IMG/VR virus record: IMGVR_UViG_3300028920_000029
Location: 109,363-173,362 of that record
Direction: 5' to 3' (one strand)
DNA: 64,000 nt
Origin: a virus
Shown: piece after piece, positions 7,807-15,231 of the stretch
Position numbering within the stretch: the stretch's first letter is position 1
How the letters are laid out: each line of letters opens with the position of its first letter
Translations under genes and position numbers: made by a program
The notes under the pieces: model-generated
The model's database searches: none
What the model was told of the DNA's origin: nothing
The model's input: only the letters and a program-made list of their open reading frames with translations

Positions 7807-8517
7807 TTACTTACCGTCAGTTAACAGCTTAGATTTTTCGCTTACTTCTTTACTTGCCTGGTCAAGAATACCAAGAACTTTCTTACCCTGTTCAGACGCC
7901 ATAAGGGCTTTCTTGGTGAGATTAGTTTTCATCTTCTTGATCTGTGCAGGCAGCTCCTCAATCCTGTTACCGATATCCATAATCTTCTTGGATATCTCAT
8001 TCTGCTGTTTCTTGTATTTGTTGAGCTCTTTGAGCTGTTTCTTGATGAGCGCAGGAGAAACATCAAGGTCAACCTTAAGGTTATTCTCCCTGATGTTATC
8101 ATTCCCGTCGTATCTGGTAATCATTCTGGTTCTTTTGTTCTGTACGTTGAAGTAAACCTGAACCTCACCGACAACGTTTGTAAAGTCTGCGCCGACACCA
8201 TGACGGTCTACCTTACCGAGTGCGCAGTGTGCATCACAAAAGTAATACAAGGGAGTAGCCGCACCACCGAGGATTGCGCTGATGTTGGAGATAATAGGCT
8301 TGCATACTGTGTTAGCCCATTTCGTTACCTCTTCCTTGTGCTTTGCCTTAACAGCTTTAACCACCTCACGTAAGTCTGCGTTTTCCTTCTTGGCGGCCGC
8401 ATACTCAGCGGCAAGCTCTTCTCTGACTTGGTCTTCGTACACCTCAACCAGTTCGTGCTTACTGACTTTCATTTCTACAAGCTCAGTAAGGTCCGTGCCG
8501 AGAACTTTCTCACTCAT
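7807..8517 (-). CDS. Unknown coiled-coil protein, 236 aa
   Basis: Starts MSEKVLGTDLTELVEMK with a GGAGGTGAAG site. Helical heptad-like stretches occupy about residues 15-70 and 150-235, with a globular middle around residues 75-145 that contains two close cysteines (FCDAHCALG). It may be a structural or scaffolding protein; I see no enzyme motif. Confidence 0.75.
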   Translation of the reverse strand: MSEKVLGTDLTELVEMKVSKHELVEVYEDQVREELAAEYAAAKKENADLREVVKAVKAKHKEEVTKWANTVCKPIISNISAILGGAATPLYYFCDAHCALGKVDRHGVGADFTNVVGEVQVYFNVQNKRTRMITRYDGNDNIRENNLKVDLDVSPALIKKQLKELNKYKKQQNEISKKIMDIGNRIEELPAQIKKMKTNLTKKALMASEQGKKVLGILDQASKEVSEKSKLLTDGK

Positions 8518-8544
8518 AACTTCACCTCCATAATAAGATTGGTG

Positions 8545-8712
8545 TTAGTCTTCTTCCCATTCGTCCTTTGTTTCCTCCTCGCCGTTAACTCCTACCTCCG
8601 TAGCGATGTAGTTCCATAATGCTTTGCCTTCGTACTGGCTTTCGGGGAATGATCCGTATGCCTCGTCATACTCCCTGCATATCTGTTTAACTTTCTCTAT
8701 AGGCACTTCCAT
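8545..8712 (-). CDS. Small acidic protein, 55 aa
   Basis: Starts MEVPIEKVKQICREYDEAYG with a GGAGGTATTAAG site and ends with a highly acidic tail (EEETKDEWEED). Lies in a conserved-spacing string of small genes. Function unknown. Confidence 0.65.
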   Translation of the reverse strand: MEVPIEKVKQICREYDEAYGSFPESQYEGKALWNYIATEVGVNGEEETKDEWEED

Positions 8713-8713
8713 C

Positions 8714-8881
8714 TTAATACCTCCAGACGTCTATGATGCCCCGCACTGCTATATAGTAACAGGGCACACAGACCAGCAGTCGTATGAGTATCCCCATACC
8801 TATCTTCTTCATTGATACCCAAAGCCCCATGGTACAAGCGAACAGGGCTATCAGTAAGAACGTTACTACTAATGGATTCAT
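8714..8881 (-). CDS. Small membrane protein, 55 aa (paralogue of next gene)
   Basis: Start at 8881 (MNPLVVTFLLIALFAC) is set by a GGGGGTGAG site. Two hydrophobic helices are separated by a short basic loop. The start region and layout resemble the gene at 8887-9060 (MNPIVMTVLL), so the two probably arose by duplication. Confidence 0.65.
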   Translation of the reverse strand: MNPLVVTFLLIALFACTMGLWVSMKKIGMGILIRLLVCVPCYYIAVRGIIDVWRY

Positions 8882-8886
8882 AGTAC

Positions 8887-9060
8887 TCACCCCCAAAGTA
8901 GGATTATGCTCCTGCCTAAGATAAAGAAGGCAAGGTAACATGCAATTCTATACATAGTTCTTTCAAGTACATCATCAACTTTAGTTTCTGTTAACCACAT
9001 CAAGCACACAACCACTGCCAAAGCACAACCCAGTAACACTGTCATAACGATTGGATTCAT
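8887..9060 (-). CDS. Small membrane protein, 57 aa
   Basis: Start at 9060 (MNPIVMTVLLGCALAVV) with AGGAGGTGAG upstream. Two membrane helices joined by an acidic loop (TETKVDDVLERT). Probable duplicate of its downstream neighbour. Function unknown. Confidence 0.65.
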   Translation of the reverse strand: MNPIVMTVLLGCALAVVVCLMWLTETKVDDVLERTMYRIACYLAFFILGRSIILLWG

Positions 9061-9090
9061 AGTACTCACCTCCTATTAGTTTATAAGTCC

Positions 9091-9110
9091 GAGGGAGCCT
9101 AAGCTCCCTC
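9091..9110 (-). other. Intergenic hairpin, 8-bp stem
   Basis: GAGGGAGC and GCTCCCTC enclose a 4-base loop between the seven-codon leader ORF and the first membrane-protein gene. No T tract follows, so termination is unlikely; attenuation, RNA stability or processing is possible. Confidence 0.55.
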
Positions 9111-9113
9111 ATA

Positions 9114-9137
9114 CTACCAAAGGCTAGACATCTTCAT
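9114..9137 (-). CDS. Seven-residue leader ORF
   Basis: ATG AAG ATG ... TGG TAG encodes MKMSSLW. It has a full AAGGAGGTG ribosome binding site at ideal spacing, starts only about 14 bases after the predicted transcription start, and is followed by an 8-bp hairpin. This is what a leader peptide looks like, but a chance ORF behind a strong site cannot be excluded. Confidence 0.4.
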   Translation of the reverse strand: MKMSSLW

Positions 9138-9157
9138 AGTAACACCTCCTTAGTATT

Positions 9158-9186
9158 ATTTTATTTATTATTTATTTTATTGTCGA
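9158..9186 (-). promoter_or_regulatory. Promoter driving the left-hand gene block
   Basis: TCGACA, 17 bases, TAAAAT, each box one mismatch from consensus. It lies just before the leader ORF at 9114-9137 and at the left end of the repeat-bearing non-coding region. The predicted RNA would begin almost at the ribosome binding site. Confidence 0.6.
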
Positions 9187-9263
9187 GCACAAGAATATTG
9201 TAGAGTACTACAGTACTAGGGGGTATACCTATGCTCGGTGCCCCCAGGGTGAAAATCACCTTC
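9187..9263. other. Non-coding spacer with short inverted repeats
   Basis: No ORF of note. Contains AGTACTACAGTACT, a GGGGG/CCCCC inverted pair around 9219-9246, and a GGTGAAAATCACC hairpin near 9248. Sits between the promoter and the repeat array. Confidence 0.5.
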
Positions 9264-9600
9264 TCTCCCGATACCTAGGCTTCTAGGCTTCTAGGCTTCT
9301 AGGCTTCTAGACTTCTAATACTCCCGATACCTAGGCTTCTAGGCTTCTAGGCTTCTAGACTTCTAATACTCCCGATACCTAGGCTTCTAGGCTTCTAGGC
9401 TTCTAGACTTCTAGACTTCTAATACTCCCGATACCTAGGCTTCTAGTACTCTCGATACCTAGGCTTCTAGGCTTCTAGTACTCTCGATACCTAGGCTTCT
9501 AGGCTTCTAGTACTCTCGATACCTAGGCTTCTAGGCTTCTAGTACTCCCGATACCTAGGCTTCTAGGCTTCTAGTACTCCCGATACCTAGGCTTCTAGAC
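9264..9600. repeat. Nested CTAG-rich tandem repeat array
   Basis: Nine units start with CTCYCGATACCTAGGCTTCT, continue with a variable number of the octamer AGGCTTCT (20 copies in all) and sometimes AGACTTCT (4 copies), and most end in ARTA. Octamer number per unit runs 4,3,3,1,2,2,2,2,1. The array holds no ORF. Iteron-like origin, partition or packaging site, or a binding array for a phage protein are the plausible roles; none can be proved here. Confidence 0.9.
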
Positions 9601-9796
9601 TACCCGTTGGATACCCAACGCGCGGACTTAAGGTACCCCTCTTTCCCTATGGATATATCTTGGGTCCCCAGAAGGACTAAAAAATTTCCCTGGTATTTTT
9701 TGGGGATTGCTTGACAATATAAGGTATAATTTGGATAAATAAGGCTATCTGGGATGTTACCTCTATTTAGGAGGCGATCGTTGATTCTAGGGGGTG
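9601..9796. other. Non-coding region right of the repeat array
   Basis: Holds a perfect hairpin CGTTGG-ATAC-CCAACG at about 9605-9620, an AT-rich inverted repeat (AAAAAAT/ATTTTTT) near 9680-9705, and an AT-rich stretch with TTGACA at about 9712 on the plus strand. No gene. Together with the repeats it makes a gene-free block of about 650 bases, the largest in the window outside the RNA genes. Confidence 0.6.
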
Positions 9797-10237
9797 TTAC
9801 GGCTTAAATGGGGCTATTCTGAACAGCTTATGGACTATACTAAATATAGTACGTACTAGGTTACTAAGTAAGCGGTGTGATTTAAGTACTATACCATACC
9901 ACCATGGGAATAACAAAAGACCTTTGGCTACGGGGTAAACATAAGAATGATAGGTTTCTACTCTTGGTTTATATCTTTTATAAACCTTAACTAATCTATA
10001 TAACTCACTCTCTGGAATCCTACCATTTTGGAAGTCTGAGCACCCCCAATCTCTTATATTGGAGAATATATACTCAATACATGTAACTGTATACCTCTTG
10101 TATATTATCTTTATAGGAGTGGCCGTGTGATGCCTGTGTATTACGTTATTTTCTTCCAGCCACTTCTTTAGTACTGTCATTATAGTTACGTTGTGGCACT
10201 TCCTTATTTTCTTCCAATCCTTAACTAGGTCCATCAT
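9797..10237 (-). CDS. Family A paralogue, membrane-tail protein
   Basis: 146 aa from the ATG at 10237, which overlaps the TGA of the upstream family A gene. Begins MMDLVKDWKKIRKCHNVTI, the family signature, has the mid-protein YKRYKP motif near residue 95, and ends with a hydrophobic segment (about 105-130) and a basic tail. The first 41 bases, including the start codon, are identical to those of the neighbouring family A gene at 10234-10677. Function unknown. Confidence 0.75.
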   Translation of the reverse strand: MMDLVKDWKKIRKCHNVTIMTVLKKWLEENNVIHRHHTATPIKIIYKRYTVTCIEYIFSNIRDWGCSDFQNGRIPESELYRLVKVYKRYKPRVETYHSYVYPVAKGLLLFPWWYGIVLKSHRLLSNLVRTIFSIVHKLFRIAPFKP

Positions 10238-10677
10238 TTCTTGTTTTCCTGAAACCATATGAAAGCCGTGCTGGTAAACAATCTTATCAGTCCTACAAGC
10301 GCACGCGCATACCACGGTATAACCGATATCCAAATAACTGTTTCTGTAATAGCTGTGACTTTTGGTTTATACTTTTTATAAGCTGTGGCTACCTGCCACC
10401 AAACATCGTCCTCGACATCTCTCATGCTCATATCTATTCTATTTTGTCTGTTAAACAAATTATAGCGTGCTCGGTCGTAGTCTATGAATATATTGTTGTA
10501 ACTCGTGCGCCTTCGAAAAAGTGTTAGGATTTCACATCTCCAGGGGGTTAATTTGCTGCAATATTCCACCTGATGATACTGCCTAATCCCAATTCTAAGT
10601 ATACTCTTTCGTAATATTGTTATGATCGTTACTATATGGCACTTCCTTATTTTCTTCCAATCCTTAACTAGGTCCAT
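10234..10677 (-). CDS. Family A paralogue, membrane-tail protein
   Basis: 147 aa. N-terminal MDLVKDWKKIRKCHIVTIIT, central YKKYKP motif near residue 108, then a hydrophobic segment around 117-140 and a short basic end. It follows a family B gene (10704-11063), the recurring B-then-A order in this operon. A Trp/Tyr pair (PWYARA) in the membrane segment is shared with other members. Function unknown. Confidence 0.75.
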   Translation of the reverse strand: MDLVKDWKKIRKCHIVTIITILRKSILRIGIRQYHQVEYCSKLTPWRCEILTLFRRRTSYNNIFIDYDRARYNLFNRQNRIDMSMRDVEDDVWWQVATAYKKYKPKVTAITETVIWISVIPWYARALVGLIRLFTSTAFIWFQENKK

Positions 10678-10703
10678 AGGTTCCTTCCTTTCTTAGTATC
10701 GGC

Positions 10704-11063
10704 TTAAACTGGGATGCCGTGGAGGACTCTCCAAAAGGTATCGTCTTTATTGCTAGTAGTTACTGAGGTTAGGATAAAGGGCCTTCCATAGTTATTTAAT
10801 AACCACTCTCTTACCTCGTCTCTAGTTGTGCAGGCTATTTCAGCCCTATAGTTATTGCGTATATAATTAAGATGATAATGTAGATATTTTTCGTCTACAA
10901 CAGTAATGTATGTGGTATCATAGTCCACCAGATTGTGCAGCAAGACTTCTAAAGCGGTCACCGATACCCCTTTCTTTGGATATATACAGGCTGTCCAGGT
11001 CCCTAACGGAATCGCCTTAAATAGCCCAAAGTCTTTTTCCTTTATTGGGTTCTTGGTTTTCAT
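10704..11063 (-). CDS. Family B paralogue, soluble protein
   Basis: 119 aa from the ATG at 11063. Carries the family B core YPKKGVSVTALEVLL and the C-terminal WLLNNYGRPF motif. No membrane segment. It is directly followed by two family A genes. The upstream gene's stop lies inside its ribosome binding region. Function unknown; the constant pairing suggests that A and B products act together. Confidence 0.75.
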   Translation of the reverse strand: MKTKNPIKEKDFGLFKAIPLGTWTACIYPKKGVSVTALEVLLHNLVDYDTTYITVVDEKYLHYHLNYIRNNYRAEIACTTRDEVREWLLNNYGRPFILTSVTTSNKDDTFWRVLHGIPV

Positions 11064-11071
11064 GGGCCTAC

Positions 11072-11350
11072 TCACTCTCCCTGTGATTTGATAATATCTT
11101 TTATTTCAATTAATGCTTCCTGTTGAATTATCTCTACTGTTCCAGTATGTTGGTCTATTGTATCACACATAAACTGACACTTTCTTAATGCCTCTTTTAT
11201 ATCCTCAATAACCTTGCCTCGCTGAGATGCTAACTTTATTAAATATCTTAATGACATATCACTTCCACAATCCTCACACTCATATACAGGAATAGTAACC
11301 ACTGCGCCTTCATAATATTTCATTTTACCATTACATTTAGGACACTTCAT
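11072..11350 (-). CDS. Zinc-ribbon small protein, 92 aa
   Basis: CPKC near residue 3 and CEDC near residue 25 make a four-cysteine zinc ribbon, followed by a helical C-terminal half. Ribosome binding site AAAGGAGG. The 3' end contains a TCAAATCACAGGGAG sequence that recurs at two other gene borders. Possibly a nucleic-acid or transcription-related zinc protein, not proven. Confidence 0.75.
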   Translation of the reverse strand: MKCPKCNGKMKYYEGAVVTIPVYECEDCGSDMSLRYLIKLASQRGKVIEDIKEALRKCQFMCDTIDQHTGTVEIIQQEALIEIKDIIKSQGE

Positions 11351-11371
11351 TTTACTCCTCCTTTATTTTTT

Positions 11372-11443
11372 TTAATACGGCCACGACCCCGAACTCGACC
11401 ACGACCACGCCATTGACCTACCATAAATATTTAAATATATCAT
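11372..11443 (-). CDS. Micro-ORF, 23 aa, Trp/Ser-rich
   Basis: Starts MIYLNIYGRSMAWSWSSS behind a perfect AAGGAGGAGTGAA site. Composition is odd (three tryptophans, many serines from a CG/AC-repeat). A real leader or toxin-like peptide is possible, but the low-complexity DNA means it could be chance. Confidence 0.4.
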   Translation of the reverse strand: MIYLNIYGRSMAWSWSSSGSWPY

Positions 11444-11444
11444 T

Positions 11445-11735
11445 TCACTCCTCCTTATTCCTGATAGGACACGTGTCATAATTACACTTATGCCCGTCAT
11501 TATCTTTATGCTTACATATTACATTTTCAGGCATTCCACTTGTGTCTATTACATATTTTCTATGTTGACAATTCTTTTGCCAGTTCTCCCACATATCCTT
11601 ACTCCCCTGTTCGTATGCCTTATTCTTTTCTGCTTCCATTTCTTCTTCAATACTTTCTGCCTCATCAAAACTTCCTGCATACTTTAATCGCCTTTTACAA
11701 TTTTCTATTTCTTCTTTTATTTCTTTTTTATCCAT
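11445..11735 (-). CDS. Unknown protein, 96 aa, Cys/His C terminus
   Basis: Start at 11735 (MDKKEIKEEIENCKRR) with AAGGAGAGTGAGTG upstream. N-terminal half is a charged helix; C-terminal half has several Cys/His residues (CQHRKY, CKHKDN, CNYDTC) that could bind a metal. Function unknown. Confidence 0.7.
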   Translation of the reverse strand: MDKKEIKEEIENCKRRLKYAGSFDEAESIEEEMEAEKNKAYEQGSKDMWENWQKNCQHRKYVIDTSGMPENVICKHKDNDGHKCNYDTCPIRNKEE

Positions 11736-11740
11736 ATCAC

Positions 11741-11950
11741 TCACTCTCCTTTATTGTTAGGTTTAAATTGTCTGCAATACTTACCGCCCTCTAAAACTCT
11801 CCCCATTTGAGGTATTGGAGCCTTACACCCAAAAGTCTTTCTCGTGCCAGCCGCGATCCTTAATCCTGACGCCTTAAAAGCTTTGGACGCCTCGTTAGTA
11901 ATCGTATACCTCCCTCTATAAAAGTATCTGCACTTTGCGCACCTGCTCAT
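11741..11950 (-). CDS. Small Cys-rich protein, 69 aa
   Basis: Starts MSRCAKCRYFYRGRYT with CxxC, plus later cysteines (FGCKAP, KYCRQF), a pattern common in small phage zinc proteins. ATGA overlap with the upstream membrane-protein gene. Function unknown. Confidence 0.7.
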   Translation of the reverse strand: MSRCAKCRYFYRGRYTITNEASKAFKASGLRIAAGTRKTFGCKAPIPQMGRVLEGGKYCRQFKPNNKGE

Positions 11951-12225
11951 TTTTTAACTCCCTCATCTATTAAAGTCGCACCTAGGGCCGCTAAAACAAA
12001 AAACGGTCCGAAACCTATTACTACCATACCTACCAAACTTCCAAATACTTTTGTAATATACCAAAATTGGGCGAAAAAATTGCACGGGTTTTCTGGCTGC
12101 TCTATAGCCATAATCGGCGCTTGGTGGTTACTGTTATAACACTCCATGGCTGTCGCAAAACTTATTACGTATACTATACCCAGTATACAAACTAAAACTC
12201 CTAAAACAATCTTTGTTATATTCAT
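11947..12225 (-). CDS. Membrane protein, 92 aa
   Basis: Hydrophobic segments at about residues 5-25 and 58-85 flank a polar loop with two cysteines. The first segment could serve as an uncleaved signal anchor. Function unknown. Confidence 0.7.
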   Translation of the reverse strand: MNITKIVLGVLVCILGIVYVISFATAMECYNSNHQAPIMAIEQPENPCNFFAQFWYITKVFGSLVGMVVIGFGPFFVLAALGATLIDEGVKK

Positions 12226-12306
12226 ATCTTCTCCTTTAGTTTAAGTGACACGTCTCAACCTACAGCACGTGGAGCAGTCGAACGCGACCATGTTTAACGA
12301 GGTCAA

Positions 12307-13053
12307 TCACTCCCCGCCACGTTTACGGTGGGAAATCCCACACGTGGCACTTTTAGTTTTTTCTTCCCGCAAAGCCTTAGTACAATGATGCTGCAAGTTT
12401 GACGGAGACACGTTGTATATAACACTTAACTCCGCCCACGTTAATTTCTTTCGCAGCATCATTATATTTTTCGTGTCTTCCATCGATATTTTTGGTATAC
12501 GTTTTACTCCGTAATCGCGCAAAGCCTGTCTTACCCGCTGCTCCGACCTAGATAGCTTATCCGCCGTTTCTCTTATAGATAGCCCCGCATTGTGTGCTCT
12601 TAAAATCTCTTTATCTATTTCCTTTCCTTGCTCCACTTTTATGTTCTTTTGTACAGAATAGTGCGTTCTGTGTGTCCACGATACTACGGATTCTGGAAGC
12701 CTTAGCTTTTTGCCTATCTCCTTAAATGATATGTTATTCTTTCTATAGGTGTCTATTACCTCCGCTCTTTTACTAAGCGACGAGGTTTTCTCTATGGAAG
12801 ATTTGTACCATAAAGTAGCTGCGGCTTTGGGACCGTATTTGTTAAGTAATGTTTTGTATTTCGGTTTTTCTTTAGCGATGTATCTTAGCAACTCCTTAAG
12901 GTATTCTTTGTTTTTACTAGGCTTCGCTTTAACGAAGTGTACCTTCATTGTTGACCTACACGTTTTAGTTTTTTCTTCTGCAGCTCTATGGGTACTACCA
13001 TTAGCCAACAACGTCACCCATCTATCTAAAAGTCTTTCCCTGTGTTTAGTCAT
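12307..13053 (-). CDS. Multi-helix-turn-helix DNA-binding protein
   Basis: 248 aa, very basic. Several helix-turn-helix-like segments: about residues 105-130 (ISFKEIGKKLRLPESVV), 155-180 (LSIRETADKLSRSEQRV) and 205-225 (LTWAELSVIYNVSPSNL). No nuclease or recombinase catalytic motif is visible. It may be a transcription regulator or the DNA-binding part of a homing or mobile protein. It lies in the accessory operon and is the best local candidate regulator. Confidence 0.7.
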   Translation of the reverse strand: MTKHRERLLDRWVTLLANGSTHRAAEEKTKTCRSTMKVHFVKAKPSKNKEYLKELLRYIAKEKPKYKTLLNKYGPKAAATLWYKSSIEKTSSLSKRAEVIDTYRKNNISFKEIGKKLRLPESVVSWTHRTHYSVQKNIKVEQGKEIDKEILRAHNAGLSIRETADKLSRSEQRVRQALRDYGVKRIPKISMEDTKNIMMLRKKLTWAELSVIYNVSPSNLQHHCTKALREEKTKSATCGISHRKRGGE

Positions 13054-13058
13054 AACCC

Positions 13059-13391
13059 CTACCTCTGTTGAGGAGATATAGCAAACGTTGCCACGTCCCC
13101 TTGTATACTATTACTTACCCTTGTTTTTTCTCCGTGAGATATCTTTGCTTTTCTCTCTATACTCTCCACTATCTTTACCCACGTACTAATATGCTTTACG
13201 GAATCTTTCGGTTGTATGAGTATTTTAAACCCTAATGTGTACGCGTCTGCTTGGTACGCTAAAGACGTAATAAACTCTTTTAAAGGTATTAAAGTTATTA
13301 CGTCATGTATTACTCCTATGTTAATAAATACCTTACAATCTCCTTCCTCTAACCTGGATAAGTAATCATATAACCCTTCTTCCGTTAACAT
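13059..13391 (-). CDS. Unknown protein, 110 aa
   Basis: Starts MLTEEGLYDYLSRLEEGD with AGGAGAAGTGAA upstream. Predicted alpha/beta, no membrane segment. Downstream of a frameshifted gene whose end carries its ribosome binding site. Function unknown. Confidence 0.7.
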   Translation of the reverse strand: MLTEEGLYDYLSRLEEGDCKVFINIGVIHDVITLIPLKEFITSLAYQADAYTLGFKILIQPKDSVKHISTWVKIVESIERKAKISHGEKTRVSNSIQGDVATFAISPQQR

Positions 13392-13392
13392 T

Positions 13393-13559
13393 TCACTTCT
13401 CCTTTGGTAATATAAATGTTGGAAGGCCTTCCTTTTTTAAACGAATTTCTATTTGCTTCCATTGGTCTTTCACCTTTTGTATATCTTCTGGCCCATCACC
13501 ATCGTATATAGGTAATTTTCATCACACTCAGACCATTCATAAAACTTAAGTTCTCTCAT
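13393..13559 (-). pseudogene. Frameshifted small gene
   Basis: Starts MRELKFYEWSECDENY behind GGGAGAGTGAAC, then the frame hits an early stop (29 aa). Adding one C to the CC at about 13511-13512 joins it to a second open frame (PIYDGDGPEDIQKVKDQ ... ILPKEK) that ends exactly at the next gene's ribosome binding site, giving about 56 aa. This indicates a one-base deletion, or a sequencing error. Confidence 0.6.
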
Positions 13560-13562
13560 AGT

Positions 13563-13670
13563 TCACTCTCCCTTGTTTATTAAACATTCTATTAGTGCTA
13601 CTATTAATGCTACTATTAGTAAAGTTGCGAAAACTGCTAGTCCTGCTGCTATATGGCAATCACCTTCCAT
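13563..13670 (-). CDS. Micro-protein, 35 aa, single membrane helix
   Basis: Starts MEGDCHIAAGLAVFATLLIV with AAGGAGGAG upstream; a 22-residue Ala/Ile/Leu/Val helix follows. Its last codons (KGE) contain the ribosome binding site of the next gene. Function unknown. Confidence 0.6.
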   Translation of the reverse strand: MEGDCHIAAGLAVFATLLIVALIVALIECLINKGE

Positions 13671-13685
13671 TGTTATCACTCCTCC

Positions 13686-13898
13686 TTATCTGTACTTGGA
13701 TATAATCTTAAACACTGCTTTGTTAAACTCTTCTGATGTCATACTTAAATTGGGTTCTTGATATAGTTCCTCAATCTCTTTAATAACTTTAGATAGCCTT
13801 GCTTTGTATCTTTTCTTACACTTATCCCAACCCTCTTTATACCCATCTTTATAACTGTCACCTTCTTCAAATATTACTCCTGAAATTTCCTTAGTCAT
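13686..13898 (-). CDS. Unknown charged protein, 70 aa
   Basis: Starts MTKEISGVIFEEGDSYKDG. The segment YKDGYKEGWDKCKKR resembles FEYQNGFDNGVEEGKER in the 50-aa protein at 25559-25711, so the two may be distant paralogues. Helical, no membrane segment. Confidence 0.7.
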   Translation of the reverse strand: MTKEISGVIFEEGDSYKDGYKEGWDKCKKRYKARLSKVIKEIEELYQEPNLSMTSEEFNKAVFKIISKYR

Positions 13899-13926
13899 TA
13901 CTCCTCCTTTTCTACCCCACTGTATC

Positions 13927-14388
13927 CTATGTGTCGTCTTTTGGATCCTTTGGGTTTACTGGTCTCCAAGAAAAGAACCTATCCCATATTCTAATATACA
14001 TATCTATAAAGAAGTTTGTCGGTTGACCTACTAGGTCGAAGGTTTCTATGTACTTGGTAGGTGAATACCTGGTTATTGGTCTTTTCTTCTTATAGGTTTT
14101 TGCAACAGTATACCAAGCTAACTCAGGTATTTCTCCCGCTCTGGACGTAGGATACGACCAAATTTTATTAAATCTGTAATTTACTTGTAGCGCTATTCCT
14201 CGGTTTTTGTTGCTTAACGTTTCTAAAAACAGTATCTGTATAGTGGGTCCGAACTTTAGTGTACACGATATTTTTCTGTAGCCATTTGTGTCCTTAGCAT
14301 GTAGCCATCTCTTTAAAAGCGCCATAACAGTAATAGTGCTCATCTTCCTTATCCTCTTCCAATCTTTAACTAAGTCTATTCCTGCCAT
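13927..14388 (-). CDS. Family A paralogue
   Basis: 153 aa. N terminus AGIDLVKDWKRIRKMSTITV, mid-protein YKKKRP motif, then VGQPTNFFIDMYIRIWDRFF, a weaker hydrophobic tail than its relatives. It overlaps the family B gene at 14376-14723 by 13 bases, the second B-then-A pair. Function unknown. Confidence 0.75.
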   Translation of the reverse strand: MAGIDLVKDWKRIRKMSTITVMALLKRWLHAKDTNGYRKISCTLKFGPTIQILFLETLSNKNRGIALQVNYRFNKIWSYPTSRAGEIPELAWYTVAKTYKKKRPITRYSPTKYIETFDLVGQPTNFFIDMYIRIWDRFFSWRPVNPKDPKDDT

Positions 14389-14723
14389 GGAAACACTTCC
14401 TTTCTCTCACACAGGTCTAAGTATGACTTCAGTAAATCGATATTCCACACACACGCATGTATTTCTTTACCTGGGTTCTTAAGTATGTATGATGCTATGC
14501 TATCCCTAGTATTGTACTCGGTTAGGTTCCCATCCCCGTTTATATTATATAACTGTGCTCCTGAAAAAACTTTTAATATATTAGCCGCTATAGCAGTGGC
14601 TGATAAGCCTTTCTTAGGAATTATTACCATGCGCTCGTCTAATCCAGCCTCCAAATAAAAAAACTTGTGCTCATACTTGCAGCTAGTATGCCTATTAAAT
14701 ATGTCCCTCCAACTATTGTTCAT
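14376..14723 (-). CDS. Family B paralogue
   Basis: 115 aa with core IPKKGLSATAIAANILK and C-terminal YILKNPGKEI. Overlaps family A genes on both sides (14713-15231 upstream, 13927-14388 downstream), which implies coupled translation of alternating A and B products. Function unknown. Confidence 0.75.
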   Translation of the reverse strand: MNNSWRDIFNRHTSCKYEHKFFYLEAGLDERMVIIPKKGLSATAIAANILKVFSGAQLYNINGDGNLTEYNTRDSIASYILKNPGKEIHACVWNIDLLKSYLDLCERKEVFPWQE

Positions 14724-15231
14724 CGTTATTCCCCTTAGGCTCTCGCGGCCAAAGACCGAGTTTAGTTTTTATCACATACCATACCCGCATTATTGCTATC
14801 CGTATCTTAACGACTATCCCCATAAACATAAGTATTGGATACGTTTTAAATTGGGCTATAGTTAGTGTTATTATCCTGCCGCTGCCATCGTTATGCGTTA
14901 GAATATTATTCTTTTCGATACGCATCGTCGGCTTATACTTTTTATACCTTAAGGCCATAGTATATAAATCTTCCTCCGTCGATTCTTCTGACGGTACCGC
15001 CATGCGTCCTCCGCTAAAGTCATACCACGATGTTGTAACGTATACACTACCGTCATCCCGCAAACTAAAGAATAGGGTAGTTCTTTTTACTTTAAATGGC
15101 TTCTCAAGTTCTGCTACTGTTATTTGGTAATATATAATATTATCGGACTTCTTTACCCACCGAAGCATTAGCTTCATTATAGTTATAACGCTGTATTTTT
15201 TAATTATGTTGTAATCTTTTATTAAGTCCAT
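14713..15231 (-). CDS. Family A paralogue, membrane-tail protein
   Basis: 172 aa. Begins MDLIKDYNIIKKYSVITIM, has YKKYKP near residue 97, a hydrophobic segment around 120-145 (FKTYPILMFMGIVV) and a basic, then acidic tail. Starts one base after the stop of the family B gene at 15232. Function unknown. Confidence 0.75.
   Translation of the reverse strand: MDLIKDYNIIKKYSVITIMKLMLRWVKKSDNIIYYQITVAELEKPFKVKRTTLFFSLRDDGSVYVTTSWYDFSGGRMAVPSEESTEEDLYTMALRYKKYKPTMRIEKNNILTHNDGSGRIITLTIAQFKTYPILMFMGIVVKIRIAIMRVWYVIKTKLGLWPREPKGNNDEQ

Noticed and set aside
9264-9600. CRISPR array
   Set aside because: Repeat units are 8 bp nested in 24-56 bp units without unique spacers of even length, and no cas genes are near except a Cas4-like recombination nuclease far away.
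9713-9734. TTGACA followed by TATAAT on the plus strand, promoter-like
   Set aside because: The boxes are only 8 bases apart, not 16-18, and no plus-strand gene follows. With GATAAA as -10 the spacing works but the match is poor.
12226-12306. 16-codon ORFs in the gap after the HTH gene
   Set aside because: No ribosome binding site and no support from coupling; left as an unassigned 81-base gap.
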